Assembly: GCA_002495185.1 (NCBI GenBank)
Contig: DAEB01000006.1
Span: 20,596-46,104, forward strand
Direction: 5' to 3'
From: Thermoplasmata archaeon UBA184
Lineage (GTDB): Archaea > Thermoplasmatota > Thermoplasmata > Lutacidiplasmatales > UBA184
DNA: 25,509 nucleotides
Shown: positions 7,103-14,286 of the stretch, piece after piece
Position numbering within the stretch: the stretch's first letter is position 1
Layout of the letters: each line of letters starts with the position of its first letter
Program-made: the position numbers and the translations under genes
Notes under the pieces: model-generated
What the model was told of the DNA's origin: nothing
The model's database searches: none
The model's input: the letters and a program-made list of their open reading frames with translations, nothing else

Positions 7103-7978
7103 ATGATGGTCGACGCTCTTCTCACCGAGCCCGAGCTCGCGCCGGAGGACCTCTTCCTCCCCGAGGAATCCCCCGTCCGGCCCGAACCTCGCGCCTCGCT
7201 TTCCGCCGCGTCCGTTCGTCCGCGGCTCGCCCCCCGCGCCCGGCGGCCCCGTGCGACTCCCCTCCTTCCTCCGGAGCCGGCGCTCTTTCCCTGGCTCGAG
7301 CGACGGTTCGCCCCCGGCGAAGCGACCGTCTGGACCGGACCGACGAACGCGGTCGAGCCGGTCCTCGAGCTCCTCTACGCGGGGAACGCCCTCGCCCGGG
7401 GCCGGATCTCCCTGCTCGAGGGAGCCAACCGGTTCCACCCGTACCGCATCGGCGAGCTCGGCCGAGCGTTCGGGGTCGATGCGACCGAGACGCTGGGCCG
7501 GATCCGCCTCGCCCGCGCGTTCACCGCCTATCAGATGGTCGCGCTCGTGGACGGCTGGGCCCGGGAGGTCCGGCGGCGCCCTCCGACCCTCCTGGTCGGC
7601 CACGACCTCCCCGCCCTCTTCGGGGACGCCGAGATCCCGGACGACGAGCGGTTCGCGCTCCTCGGCCATGTCGCGCGGACCCTGGCGACCCTCGCCCGCG
7701 AGGTCCGCCGTCCGCTCCTTCTCACGCTCCCTCCGGACGGGTTCGCGCGGTTCCGCTCGCTCGCCGACGAGGGACCTCCCTGGGCGGACCTCATCAGTTT
7801 CGCCCGCGGCCCCGGGACCCTGCGTCTGCGCGCGCTCCGGGACGACGCCCGGGTCGCCCTCGTGCCCCGCCCGCCCGGCCAGACGGGGATCGAACAGTTC
7901 GGCGGAGAGTTCGCCGAGGAGGTGATGACGTGGGACGTACCGCCCCGACCTACCGCCAGGCGCTCGAGGAGAGGATGA
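7103..7978 (+). CDS. RecA/Rad51-fold protein with degenerate P-loop
   Basis: This 291-residue protein looks like a RecA-superfamily core that has lost ATP binding. In the position of the Walker A motif (GxxxxGKT) it has WTGPTNAVEPVLELL at residues 77-91, without the Lys-Thr/Ser pair. After it comes the expected beta strand ISLLEGANRFHPYRI (about 103-117) and a family-typical RLARAFTAYQMVALVD segment. The first 70 or so residues are Pro/Arg/Ala-rich and probably disordered. A GTG at 7082 would add seven residues, but I prefer the ATG pair at 7103/7106 because a TATA-like box fits it. It overlaps the next small gene by ATGA and stands two genes before a PolB2-type polymerase. A role as accessory protein for that polymerase, like bacterial ImuA, is inference. 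Confidence 0.7.
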   Translation: MMVDALLTEPELAPEDLFLPEESPVRPEPRASLSAASVRPRLAPRARRPRATPLLPPEPALFPWLERRFAPGEATVWTGPTNAVEPVLELLYAGNALARGRISLLEGANRFHPYRIGELGRAFGVDATETLGRIRLARAFTAYQMVALVDGWAREVRRRPPTLLVGHDLPALFGDAEIPDDERFALLGHVARTLATLAREVRRPLLLTLPPDGFARFRSLADEGPPWADLISFARGPGTLRLRALRDDARVALVPRPPGQTGIEQFGGEFAEEVMTWDVPPRPTARRSRRG

Positions 7979-8184
7979 AGCGCTGGGACGAGTTCGCGCG
8001 CCTTCTCACGAGCCCCGAGGAGCGCGCGGCGTTCGAGATGGTCCGTACGGGGGCCCGCCGGTACGTCGCGCAGGCGACGTACGTCGGGAGCCCGGACCTC
8101 CTCGAGTCGCTGCTGCTCTCCGTCCTGACCGACCTCGCGGTCCGGGTCCGCTCCGAGACCTCGGCTCCCGCCTCCCGACGGTAG
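7975..8184 (+). CDS. Small helical protein between RecA-like gene and polB2
   Basis: I recognise no named domain. The 69-residue product starts MKRWDEFARLLTSPEERAAF and appears entirely alpha-helical, ending in a leucine-rich amphipathic stretch (LLESLLLSVLTDLAVRV). The ATG at 7975 overlaps the stop of the RecA-like gene (ATGA) and has GAGGAGAGG directly before it. A GTG at 7930 in the same frame would add 15 residues and overlap the upstream gene by 49 nt; the extra residues also look helical, so that start cannot be excluded. Two bases separate it from polB2. Its fixed place between the two larger genes suggests an adaptor in the same complex. Confidence 0.65.
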   Translation: MKRWDEFARLLTSPEERAAFEMVRTGARRYVAQATYVGSPDLLESLLLSVLTDLAVRVRSETSAPASRR

Positions 8185-8186
8185 CG

Positions 8187-10526
8187 ATGGCGGCGGCCTC
8201 CCCGCCGTCGGAGCCGGACGGCTGGCTCCTCGACATCACCGAGAGCGACGACGGCCGGTCGGTCGTCCTCTGGACGAAGGAGCGCACGAGCGGCCGGGTG
8301 CACCGGACGGCGGTCGAGTACCGTCCCCCGTTCCTCGTCACGGGAACGAGGAACGACCTCTCCCTTCTCGCGCGCCGTCTCGCCGACCACGCCGACGTGG
8401 AGTCGGTCCGGCTCGGGTCCGGCCGCCCGTCCCTCTTCGACCGTCGGAATCGGCCCGTGCTCTCGGTCGTCCCGAGCCGCAACCCGGCCCGCCGGGCGCT
8501 CGCGCGAAGCGTCGACGCGCTCGGCGGCTACGAGAGGTTCTCTCTCTACGACGTCGACCTCGGTCCCCCGCAGCTCTACCACCTCGCCCACGACCTCTAC
8601 CCGTTCGCCCCGGTCGTGGGCCGCCCTCCCGCGCTCCGCGCGACCGAGCCCCCCGAGACGATCGACTACGCGACCCCGCCCCTTCGGATCGCGCCGCTCG
8701 AGGTCCGCATCGCCGGAGAGCGTCGGGGTCGGATCCCCCCTCCCGACGGCCGCATCGGGTCGGTCCGCCTGGGGGAGGTGACGCTCGAGGGTCCGGAAGA
8801 GGAGCTTCTGCGCGCGCTCGTGGACGAGCTTGCGAGGAGCGACCCGGACGTCCTCCTGACCGAGGGCGGCGACTCGTTCGACCTCCCGTGGCTCTATCGT
8901 CGGGCGGCGACGTGCGGGCTCTCCCCGGCGGAGTTCCCTCTCGGACGGGAACGCGTCCGGTTCCGGCCGAGTCGCCCGGCTCGCTCGTTCGAGTCGTACG
9001 GACGCGTCCTCCACCGGGACGCCTTCTACCCGCTCCCCGGACGGTTCCACATCGACCGCGAGAACTCGTTCCTCTACCGTGACGCGGAGCTCGCCGGACT
9101 CGTCGACGCGGCGCGGCTCTCGCGCCTCTCGCTCACGACGGTCGTTCGCCAGTCCCCGGGGACGTGCTTCACCGCGATGGAGATGGCGCACGCGCTCGAG
9201 CTCGGGGCGCACGTCCCGTGGAAGAAGAACCGGCCCGAGGGGTTCCGGCGCGCGGACCAACTGGTCGCGGCGGACCGGGGCGGCGTGATCTTCCTTCCTC
9301 CGGTCGGCGTCCACGACCACATCGACGAGTTCGACTTCGCGAGCCTCTACCCGCACATCATGGTCACGAAGAACCTCTCGGCGGAGACGCTCGAGTGCCG
9401 GTGCTGCCCGGAGAGCCCGGTGCGGGCGCCCGGCCTCGGCTACCGGTCGTGCACGCGCCGGGTCGGCCTCATCCCCCGCACCCTCGCCCCGCTCCTTCGC
9501 CGGCGTCTCGCGTACAAGGCGGCGATCAAGCGGCCGGGGGTCGACCCCGACGAGGCGGTCCGCCTCAAACGACGGGTCAAGATGCTGAAGTGGATCCTCG
9601 TGACGGCGTTCGGCTACCAGGGGTACCGCAACGCCCGGTTCGGGCGGATCGAGTGCCACGAGGCGATCAACGCCTACGCCCGGGACCTTCTCGCCCGCCT
9701 CGTCCCGGAGGCGGAGCGGACGGGCTATTCCGTCGTCCACGGGATCGTCGACTCCCTCTGGCTGCGACCGAACGACGTCGACCGTCCCCCGGACCCCGAG
9801 GCGTTCGCCCGGCGAATGACCGAGCGGTTCGGCCTCCCGCTCGGCTACGAGGGCCGGTACCGCTGGATCGTCTTCCTGCCGGCCGTGACCCACGGGCTCG
9901 GCGTCCCGAACCGCTACTACGGCTACTACGAGCACGGGGAGTTCAAGCTCCGGGGGATCGGCGCCCGTCGGCACGACACGACGGTTCTCGTCCGACGGTT
10001 CGAGGGAGAGGTGCTCGCGCTCTTCCGCGCCGCGCGGGACGCGGAGGGGGTCCGGGCGCTCCTACCGCGGGCGCTCGCGCGCGCCGACCGGTTCGCCGAG
10101 GCGGTCCGCTCGGGGTCGTGGCCGGTCGAGGAGCTCCTCATCGCGCACCGGATCGGGCAGGCCCCCGAGGCGTTCGTCACGTTCACCGACTCGGTCGCCG
10201 CGCTCCGGCAGCTCGCGGAGGCGGGCGCATCCCGGGGCGCCGGCGAGGTCGTGCGGTACGTCCTCCTCGACCGGCGAAGCCGTTCGTTCTGCGACCGCGT
10301 GCGACCGGCCGAGCTCCTCGAGGGGAACGAGTCGTACGATGCCGCCGCGTACCTCGAGCTCCTCGCCCGCTCGGCGGAGACGCTGCTCGCCCCGCTCGGA
10401 GTCGACCGCAACGGGCTCCGGGCACGATGGGGGGTCCCGCCGGCGCCCGAGCGGGACCCGTATCACTCCCCCGAGGACGTCCACCAGTCGCGTCTCAGAG
10501 CCGTCGGCTCCGACGCGAGCTATTAA
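8187..10526 (+). CDS. Divergent family-B DNA polymerase, PolB2/Dpo2-like
   Basis: This is a 779-residue family-B polymerase of a divergent type. Motif A is intact: FDFASLYPHIM, with the metal-binding Asp at residue 383. Motif B, normally K-x6-N-S-x-Y-G, reads KWILVTAFGYQGYRNARFG from Lys 468, so Asn is replaced by Thr. Motif C, normally YGDTDS, reads HGIVDS at 518-523: the first Asp is Ile, but the second (Asp 522), the essential metal ligand, is kept. In the N-terminal half the DIE exonuclease I motif is not recognisable (PLEVRIAGE) while an exo II-like GGDSFDLPWL remains, so proofreading is probably absent. These features match the archaeal PolB2 (Dpo2) group, first described as inactivated and later linked to damage tolerance. 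It follows the small gene after 2 nt. Confidence 0.85.
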   Translation: MAAASPPSEPDGWLLDITESDDGRSVVLWTKERTSGRVHRTAVEYRPPFLVTGTRNDLSLLARRLADHADVESVRLGSGRPSLFDRRNRPVLSVVPSRNPARRALARSVDALGGYERFSLYDVDLGPPQLYHLAHDLYPFAPVVGRPPALRATEPPETIDYATPPLRIAPLEVRIAGERRGRIPPPDGRIGSVRLGEVTLEGPEEELLRALVDELARSDPDVLLTEGGDSFDLPWLYRRAATCGLSPAEFPLGRERVRFRPSRPARSFESYGRVLHRDAFYPLPGRFHIDRENSFLYRDAELAGLVDAARLSRLSLTTVVRQSPGTCFTAMEMAHALELGAHVPWKKNRPEGFRRADQLVAADRGGVIFLPPVGVHDHIDEFDFASLYPHIMVTKNLSAETLECRCCPESPVRAPGLGYRSCTRRVGLIPRTLAPLLRRRLAYKAAIKRPGVDPDEAVRLKRRVKMLKWILVTAFGYQGYRNARFGRIECHEAINAYARDLLARLVPEAERTGYSVVHGIVDSLWLRPNDVDRPPDPEAFARRMTERFGLPLGYEGRYRWIVFLPAVTHGLGVPNRYYGYYEHGEFKLRGIGARRHDTTVLVRRFEGEVLALFRAARDAEGVRALLPRALARADRFAEAVRSGSWPVEELLIAHRIGQAPEAFVTFTDSVAALRQLAEAGASRGAGEVVRYVLLDRRSRSFCDRVRPAELLEGNESYDAAAYLELLARSAETLLAPLGVDRNGLRARWGVPPAPERDPYHSPEDVHQSRLRAVGSDASY

Positions 10527-10528
10527 TC
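10520..10528 (+). promoter_or_regulatory. TATA box of the HEAT-repeat gene
   Basis: CTATTAATC contains the TAA stop of polB2 (10524-10526). Its centre is 26 nt before the GTG at 10550 (23 nt before the GTG at 10547), which fits leaderless transcription and helps choose the start of the next gene. Confidence 0.55.
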
Positions 10529-10549
10529 CTCGGCTCGTGGCGGCTGGTG

Positions 10550-12040
10550 GTGTCGCGTCCTCGTCGCGCCCGACACAGGGCCCCGCCCCGGAAGCTTCCC
10601 GCGCCGCCCGCCGAGAGGCCGACGGCGTCCGAACGAGCCGCCCACATCCGGGGGAGCGTCGAGAAGGGGGTCGTGAAGGACGTCGGCCCGATCCTCGTCG
10701 CGCTCAGCGACCCGGTTCCCGGGGTACGGGAGACCGCGGCGGTCGCCCTGGGCAAGCTCCGAGACCCGCGGGGCCGCGCGACCCTCGAAGCCTCCCTCCA
10801 TGACCCTGACGGTCGGGTTCGAGAGGCGGCCGCCGAGTCGCTCGGGGTGATCGGTCACGCCGCGAGCCGCGAAGCCCTCGAGCGGTCGCTCGACGACGGC
10901 GACGCCGGCGTCCGGGCGAAGACCGTCCTAGCGTTACTCGCGGTCGGGGATGTACGGTCCCTTCCGGCCCTCGAGCGCACGGCGAACGACCCCGACGCCG
11001 GCGTCCGCCGCGTGGTCGCGCTCGCCCTCGGCCGGCTCGGGCCACGGGAGGCGTTCCCGACCCTGGAGCGGATGCTGAACGACTCGGTGGACCGGGTCCG
11101 TCGGGAAGCGGTCCTCGGGGTCGGAAGGTCTCCGGACCCCGGGCAGTGGTCGACCGCTCGCCGGTTCCTGAGCGACCCGGCCCGCCGGGTCCGCGTCGCC
11201 GCGGCCGTGGTCGCCGGTCGTCACCGGGACCGGGCGAGCGTCCCGTTCCTTCACCACCTGCTCACGACCCCCGAGACGTGGGAGAAGCCGGCGGTCCTGG
11301 TGGCGCTCGGCCGGATCGGCGACCCATCGTCCGTGCCGACCCTGGTCGACTGGGCCGAGCATCCGTCGCACTGGATCCGCGTCTGCGCCGTCTACGCGCT
11401 CGGGGAGATGGGCCTCCCCGAGGCCCGTCCGGTCGCCCAGAAGCATCTCCGTGACCCGTACTGGTCGGTCCGGGGCGCCGCGGCCATCGCCCTCGGAGCG
11501 GTGGGGGCGCCGGACGACCTGGGTCTCCTGCTCGGGGGGCTCGAGGACGACCACCCCTGGGTCCGCCGAGGCGCGACGTACGCGCTCGGACGCCTCGGAC
11601 TCACCGAGGCGGTCCCCCGCCTCCGCGAGGGCCTCCACGACCCGGGGGCCGAGGTCCGCCTCGCGACCGTCTGGGCGCTCGGGAACCTCCGGGACGACGG
11701 GGCGCGAGACGACCTCGTCCGGATCCTCTATCACAGCCGGCCCTCCCGCGCGGCGACCCTGGGCGGGGAGGATTCCGAGGTCCCCGGACTCTCCTCGGAC
11801 GCGGAGAGCCGCCTGTTCGACGCGGCGGTGCAAGCGCTCGGTCGGCTCTCGCACGGGCTCAGCGACCCGCTCATTCACCGCTCGCTCATCCACGCGTTCG
11901 AGCGGCTGAGCGAGGAGGAGCTCGACCGGCTCGCGCGTCTCCCGCTTCCCGAGCTCCAGCCGGACCAGCCCCCGCCGACCCTGAGGGCCCTCTTCGAGAA
12001 CGCGCTCCCGTCCACCACCGACGAAGAGGACTCGGGCTGA
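10550..12040 (+). CDS. HEAT-repeat (PBS-lyase type) scaffold protein
   Basis: The 496-residue protein is nearly all HEAT repeats: about twelve units of roughly 31 residues with the pattern L-x-D-P-x2-x-V-R-x2-A-A-x-A-L-G-x-L-G. A clear one is DPDGRVREAAAESLGVIG, another DPYWSVRGAAAIALGAVG. Such arrays are protein-protein interaction solenoids; partner and role cannot be read from the sequence. The first 35 residues are Arg/Pro-rich and the end is acidic. I place the start at GTG 10550 (or the adjacent GTG 10547) because a TATA box lies 23-26 nt upstream and no ATG is in frame; the frame is open far upstream inside polB2 but that is a shadow. Its stop overlaps the GNAT start (TGATG), so the two are co-translated. 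Confidence 0.85.
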   Translation: MSRPRRARHRAPPRKLPAPPAERPTASERAAHIRGSVEKGVVKDVGPILVALSDPVPGVRETAAVALGKLRDPRGRATLEASLHDPDGRVREAAAESLGVIGHAASREALERSLDDGDAGVRAKTVLALLAVGDVRSLPALERTANDPDAGVRRVVALALGRLGPREAFPTLERMLNDSVDRVRREAVLGVGRSPDPGQWSTARRFLSDPARRVRVAAAVVAGRHRDRASVPFLHHLLTTPETWEKPAVLVALGRIGDPSSVPTLVDWAEHPSHWIRVCAVYALGEMGLPEARPVAQKHLRDPYWSVRGAAAIALGAVGAPDDLGLLLGGLEDDHPWVRRGATYALGRLGLTEAVPRLREGLHDPGAEVRLATVWALGNLRDDGARDDLVRILYHSRPSRAATLGGEDSEVPGLSSDAESRLFDAAVQALGRLSHGLSDPLIHRSLIHAFERLSEEELDRLARLPLPELQPDQPPPTLRALFENALPSTTDEEDSG

Positions 12041-12978
12041 TGCTGCGCGACCTTCGTCGCGCGGACGGACCCGAGTTCCTCCGAGTGATGGAACGCGGCT
12101 TTCCTGAGGAGTCAGCGATGCTCGGGAATCGGCCCGAGGAGTTCGAGAAGATCTTCCGTCGCGTCTTCCGCCCGGACGCGCGCCTCCTCCTCGGGATCCT
12201 GAAGGTCTTCCGTCGACCGATCGTCCGGCTCCTCGTCGTCGAGGCGGACAGGCGGGTCGCGGCGACCACAATCGTCACCTTCCCGCCGAAATGCGCGTTC
12301 GTGAGCAACGTGGTCGTCGACGCTCCGTACCGCCGCCGAGGCTACGCGCGCGCGATGCTCGAGGAGGCGCGTCGAACGGCGAAGAAGGCCGGCCGTCGCT
12401 ACATCGCGCTCGACGTGCTCGAATCGAACACCCCGGCGCGCGCCCTCTACGAATCGATCGGGTACCGGCCGCTCCGCGCGCAGCTGCGTCTCGTCAACGA
12501 TTCGATGGCCCGGTTCTCGGGAGCTCCCCCGTCGCCGACCGGGGTCCGTCCGTTCCACCGGTCCGACGTCCCGGCCCTCGTCGAGCTCGTGCGACGGCAA
12601 GCTCCGGCTTCCGTTGAGGAAGTCCTGCCGACTCGCAAGGCTCGGTTCGTCGAATCGGGGATGGTCACGCGCATGCTCGAATCCGAGGACGCGAGCTGGG
12701 TCGTCGACCGGGGAAAGGGCCCGGAGGCGTACGTCGGGGCGACGGTCTCCGCGGCGATGGAAGCGGCCTATCTCGCGGAACCGGTCGTGGCGGAATCGGT
12801 CGAGCCGGCGCTCGCCGAATCCCTCGTCGCGACGGCGAGCGCGTGGTGCGCGACGCGGAGGTCGCCGCGGATCCTCACGATGGTCAACCGCGACAACGCG
12901 CGGGGGCGCGCGGCCCTCGACGCAACGGGGTTCCGCGATGCGCAGGCGCTCTGGACGCTCTACCGAAGCGTCGACTGA
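12040..12978 (+). CDS. GNAT-family N-acetyltransferase, two GNAT-like halves
   Basis: This 312-residue protein carries an N-terminal GNAT domain. The acetyl-CoA signature is in NVVVDAPYRRRGYARAML (about residues 90-107, with the R/Q-x-x-G-x-A loop RRRGYA), followed by YIALDVLESNTPARALYESI, the classic motif B with N-x2-A-x2-L-Y. The second half (from about 165, VRPFHRSDVPALVELV) repeats the start of a GNAT fold and ends LTMVNRDNARGRAALDATGF, another motif-B-like stretch, but it lacks the glycine-rich acetyl-CoA loop, so it is probably a structural half. The substrate is unknown. It is coupled to the HEAT-repeat gene by a one-base overlap and overlaps the next gene by 41 nt. Confidence 0.88.
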   Translation: MLRDLRRADGPEFLRVMERGFPEESAMLGNRPEEFEKIFRRVFRPDARLLLGILKVFRRPIVRLLVVEADRRVAATTIVTFPPKCAFVSNVVVDAPYRRRGYARAMLEEARRTAKKAGRRYIALDVLESNTPARALYESIGYRPLRAQLRLVNDSMARFSGAPPSPTGVRPFHRSDVPALVELVRRQAPASVEEVLPTRKARFVESGMVTRMLESEDASWVVDRGKGPEAYVGATVSAAMEAAYLAEPVVAESVEPALAESLVATASAWCATRRSPRILTMVNRDNARGRAALDATGFRDAQALWTLYRSVD

Positions 12979-14257
12979 CCAGCCCTCCCCGGGCGGGGTC
13001 GACGTCTACCTCTTCCCCGCCGTCGTGGGAGGCGGCCTCGGCGACATCGAGGAGGTCCTGGCCGCGGGTCGACATCTCGCTCGCGCCGGCTTCCGGCCGA
13101 TCCTCTACCGCGAGCCGGATCGTCCTCTTCCACCGAACGTCGACGGACCGTGGGAGTGGCCTCCCATGGAACGCCGCGCCCGGATCGAGCGGCGCGGTTC
13201 TGCCGCGCTCACGGTCGCCCCGTCCTGGGGGGTGAGCGCGGGGCCGAGCCGCCCCGGGCGGTTCGGCCGCGGCGGCCCCTGGGAGGTCGAATCCCGGAAC
13301 GTCGAGCGCGCCTACGGCGCCTCGCAGACCCTGCACGTCAGCCTCGAGGAGTTCGCCCGGACCCTCCCGAGCCGCGCCGAGACGCGCGAGCGACTCCGCG
13401 AGGGAGGCGTCCCGTCCCGGGCCATCCCCCCGCGGCTCCGGGCGGCGGACGCCGCGAACGAAGTCGACGAGTTCCGGATCGCCTTCCGCGCGTTCCGCGG
13501 CTTCGACCGTCCGAACGTCCTTCACCTGTTCGCGACGTTCGAGCGGAACGAGAGTTTCGCTCGGGAATTCCCGGAAGCGGTGCAGACCGGTCCCTTGCGC
13601 CCGGGCCACGCAGCCGGCCCTCCCGCCGGTCGTCCTCGGCCCCGTCGGCGCGAGTGGGTCTGGTACGCGAGTCCGGCGAGCGCGGAGCGGATTTGTCCCG
13701 AGGTCCTCGCGGGCCTCGCCGGAGCGCGTCCGCGAGTGAACCTCTATGTACGGTCCCCGCGCGAATGGCCGAGCGTGCCGGGGAGGACGGGGTTCCAGCT
13801 CGTCACGACCCCGCTCTCGCCGGCGTCGTGGCGGTCCCGGTTCGCCCGGGCCGAGCTACGGATCGTGACCGGGAGCCGAACGCTCCTCGAGGCGATGGAG
13901 GTGGGGGGACCGTTCCTCTACTTCAACGGGGTCCTCGGGACGGGAGCCCGGCGACGCCTTCACCGGCCGGAGAAGATCCGCTCCTGGCTCGCCCTCGCCC
14001 GCCGGGCCGGCGTCTCCCGCGAGCTCCGCAGCGACCTCAGCGACTTTGCGCGCGGTCGACGGGTCGCCGCTGTCGTCCGCCGGGCGGCTCGCCACGAGGA
14101 CGGATGGGCGCGCTTCCCGCGCGAGCTCGCCCCCGTCGGGATCCCGTCCGACCGCAAGGACGCCGGGGGAATCCTGGTCGCCGTTGCGCGCGAGCTCGCA
14201 CGACCGGGGGCCCGGGCCCCGGAGATCGTCGCTCGCTGGCGCCGCTCGAATCTTTAA
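12938..14257 (+). CDS. Unrecognised protein, possibly GT-B glycosyltransferase-like
   Basis: I cannot assign a family. The 439-residue product opens after a short basic lead with VDVYLFPAVVGGGLGDIEEV, a hydrophobic strand followed by a Gly-rich turn and helix, as in the first Rossmann-like half of GT-B enzymes such as MurG. Near residue 300 it has LRIVTGSRTLLEAMEVGGPF and FLYFNGVLGTG, reminiscent of the donor-site half, but no diagnostic E-x7-E motif is clear. The ATG at 12938 is the only in-frame start close to the conserved region; it overlaps the GNAT gene by 41 nt, and no ATG, GTG or TTG was seen in frame between it and the core. The TAA stop is inside the next promoter. A metabolic role in surface glycan or cofactor synthesis would be speculation. 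Confidence 0.6.
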   Translation: MRRRSGRSTEASTDQPSPGGVDVYLFPAVVGGGLGDIEEVLAAGRHLARAGFRPILYREPDRPLPPNVDGPWEWPPMERRARIERRGSAALTVAPSWGVSAGPSRPGRFGRGGPWEVESRNVERAYGASQTLHVSLEEFARTLPSRAETRERLREGGVPSRAIPPRLRAADAANEVDEFRIAFRAFRGFDRPNVLHLFATFERNESFAREFPEAVQTGPLRPGHAAGPPAGRPRPRRREWVWYASPASAERICPEVLAGLAGARPRVNLYVRSPREWPSVPGRTGFQLVTTPLSPASWRSRFARAELRIVTGSRTLLEAMEVGGPFLYFNGVLGTGARRRLHRPEKIRSWLALARRAGVSRELRSDLSDFARGRRVAAVVRRAARHEDGWARFPRELAPVGIPSDRKDAGGILVAVARELARPGARAPEIVARWRRSNL

Positions 14258-14259
14258 TC
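14251..14259 (+). promoter_or_regulatory. TATA box of the M29-like gene
   Basis: TCTTTAATC is centred 32 nt before the ATG at 14287, giving a leader of about 6 nt. It includes the TAA stop codon of the preceding gene (14255-14257). Confidence 0.5.
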
Positions 14260-14286
14260 GGGACGGACCTATCCTGCCGTTTCCGC

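Noticed and set aside
7950..9974. 674-codon open frame on the minus strand opposite polB2
   Set aside because: Its translation is Arg/Asp/Glu-rich low complexity without any domain, while the plus frame gives a full family-B polymerase. Long antisense frames are expected at this GC content.
8187..10526. Polymerase as part of a casposon or another self-replicating element
   Set aside because: No cas1-like gene, no terminal inverted repeats and no integrase are nearby; the cassette is followed by ordinary chromosomal genes.
10550..12040. HEAT-repeat protein as an AlkD-type DNA glycosylase
   Set aside because: The regular 31-residue repeats are of the PBS-lyase HEAT type, and no AlkD-like catalytic Asp/Trp arrangement is seen; proximity to a real glycosylase gene is not evidence.
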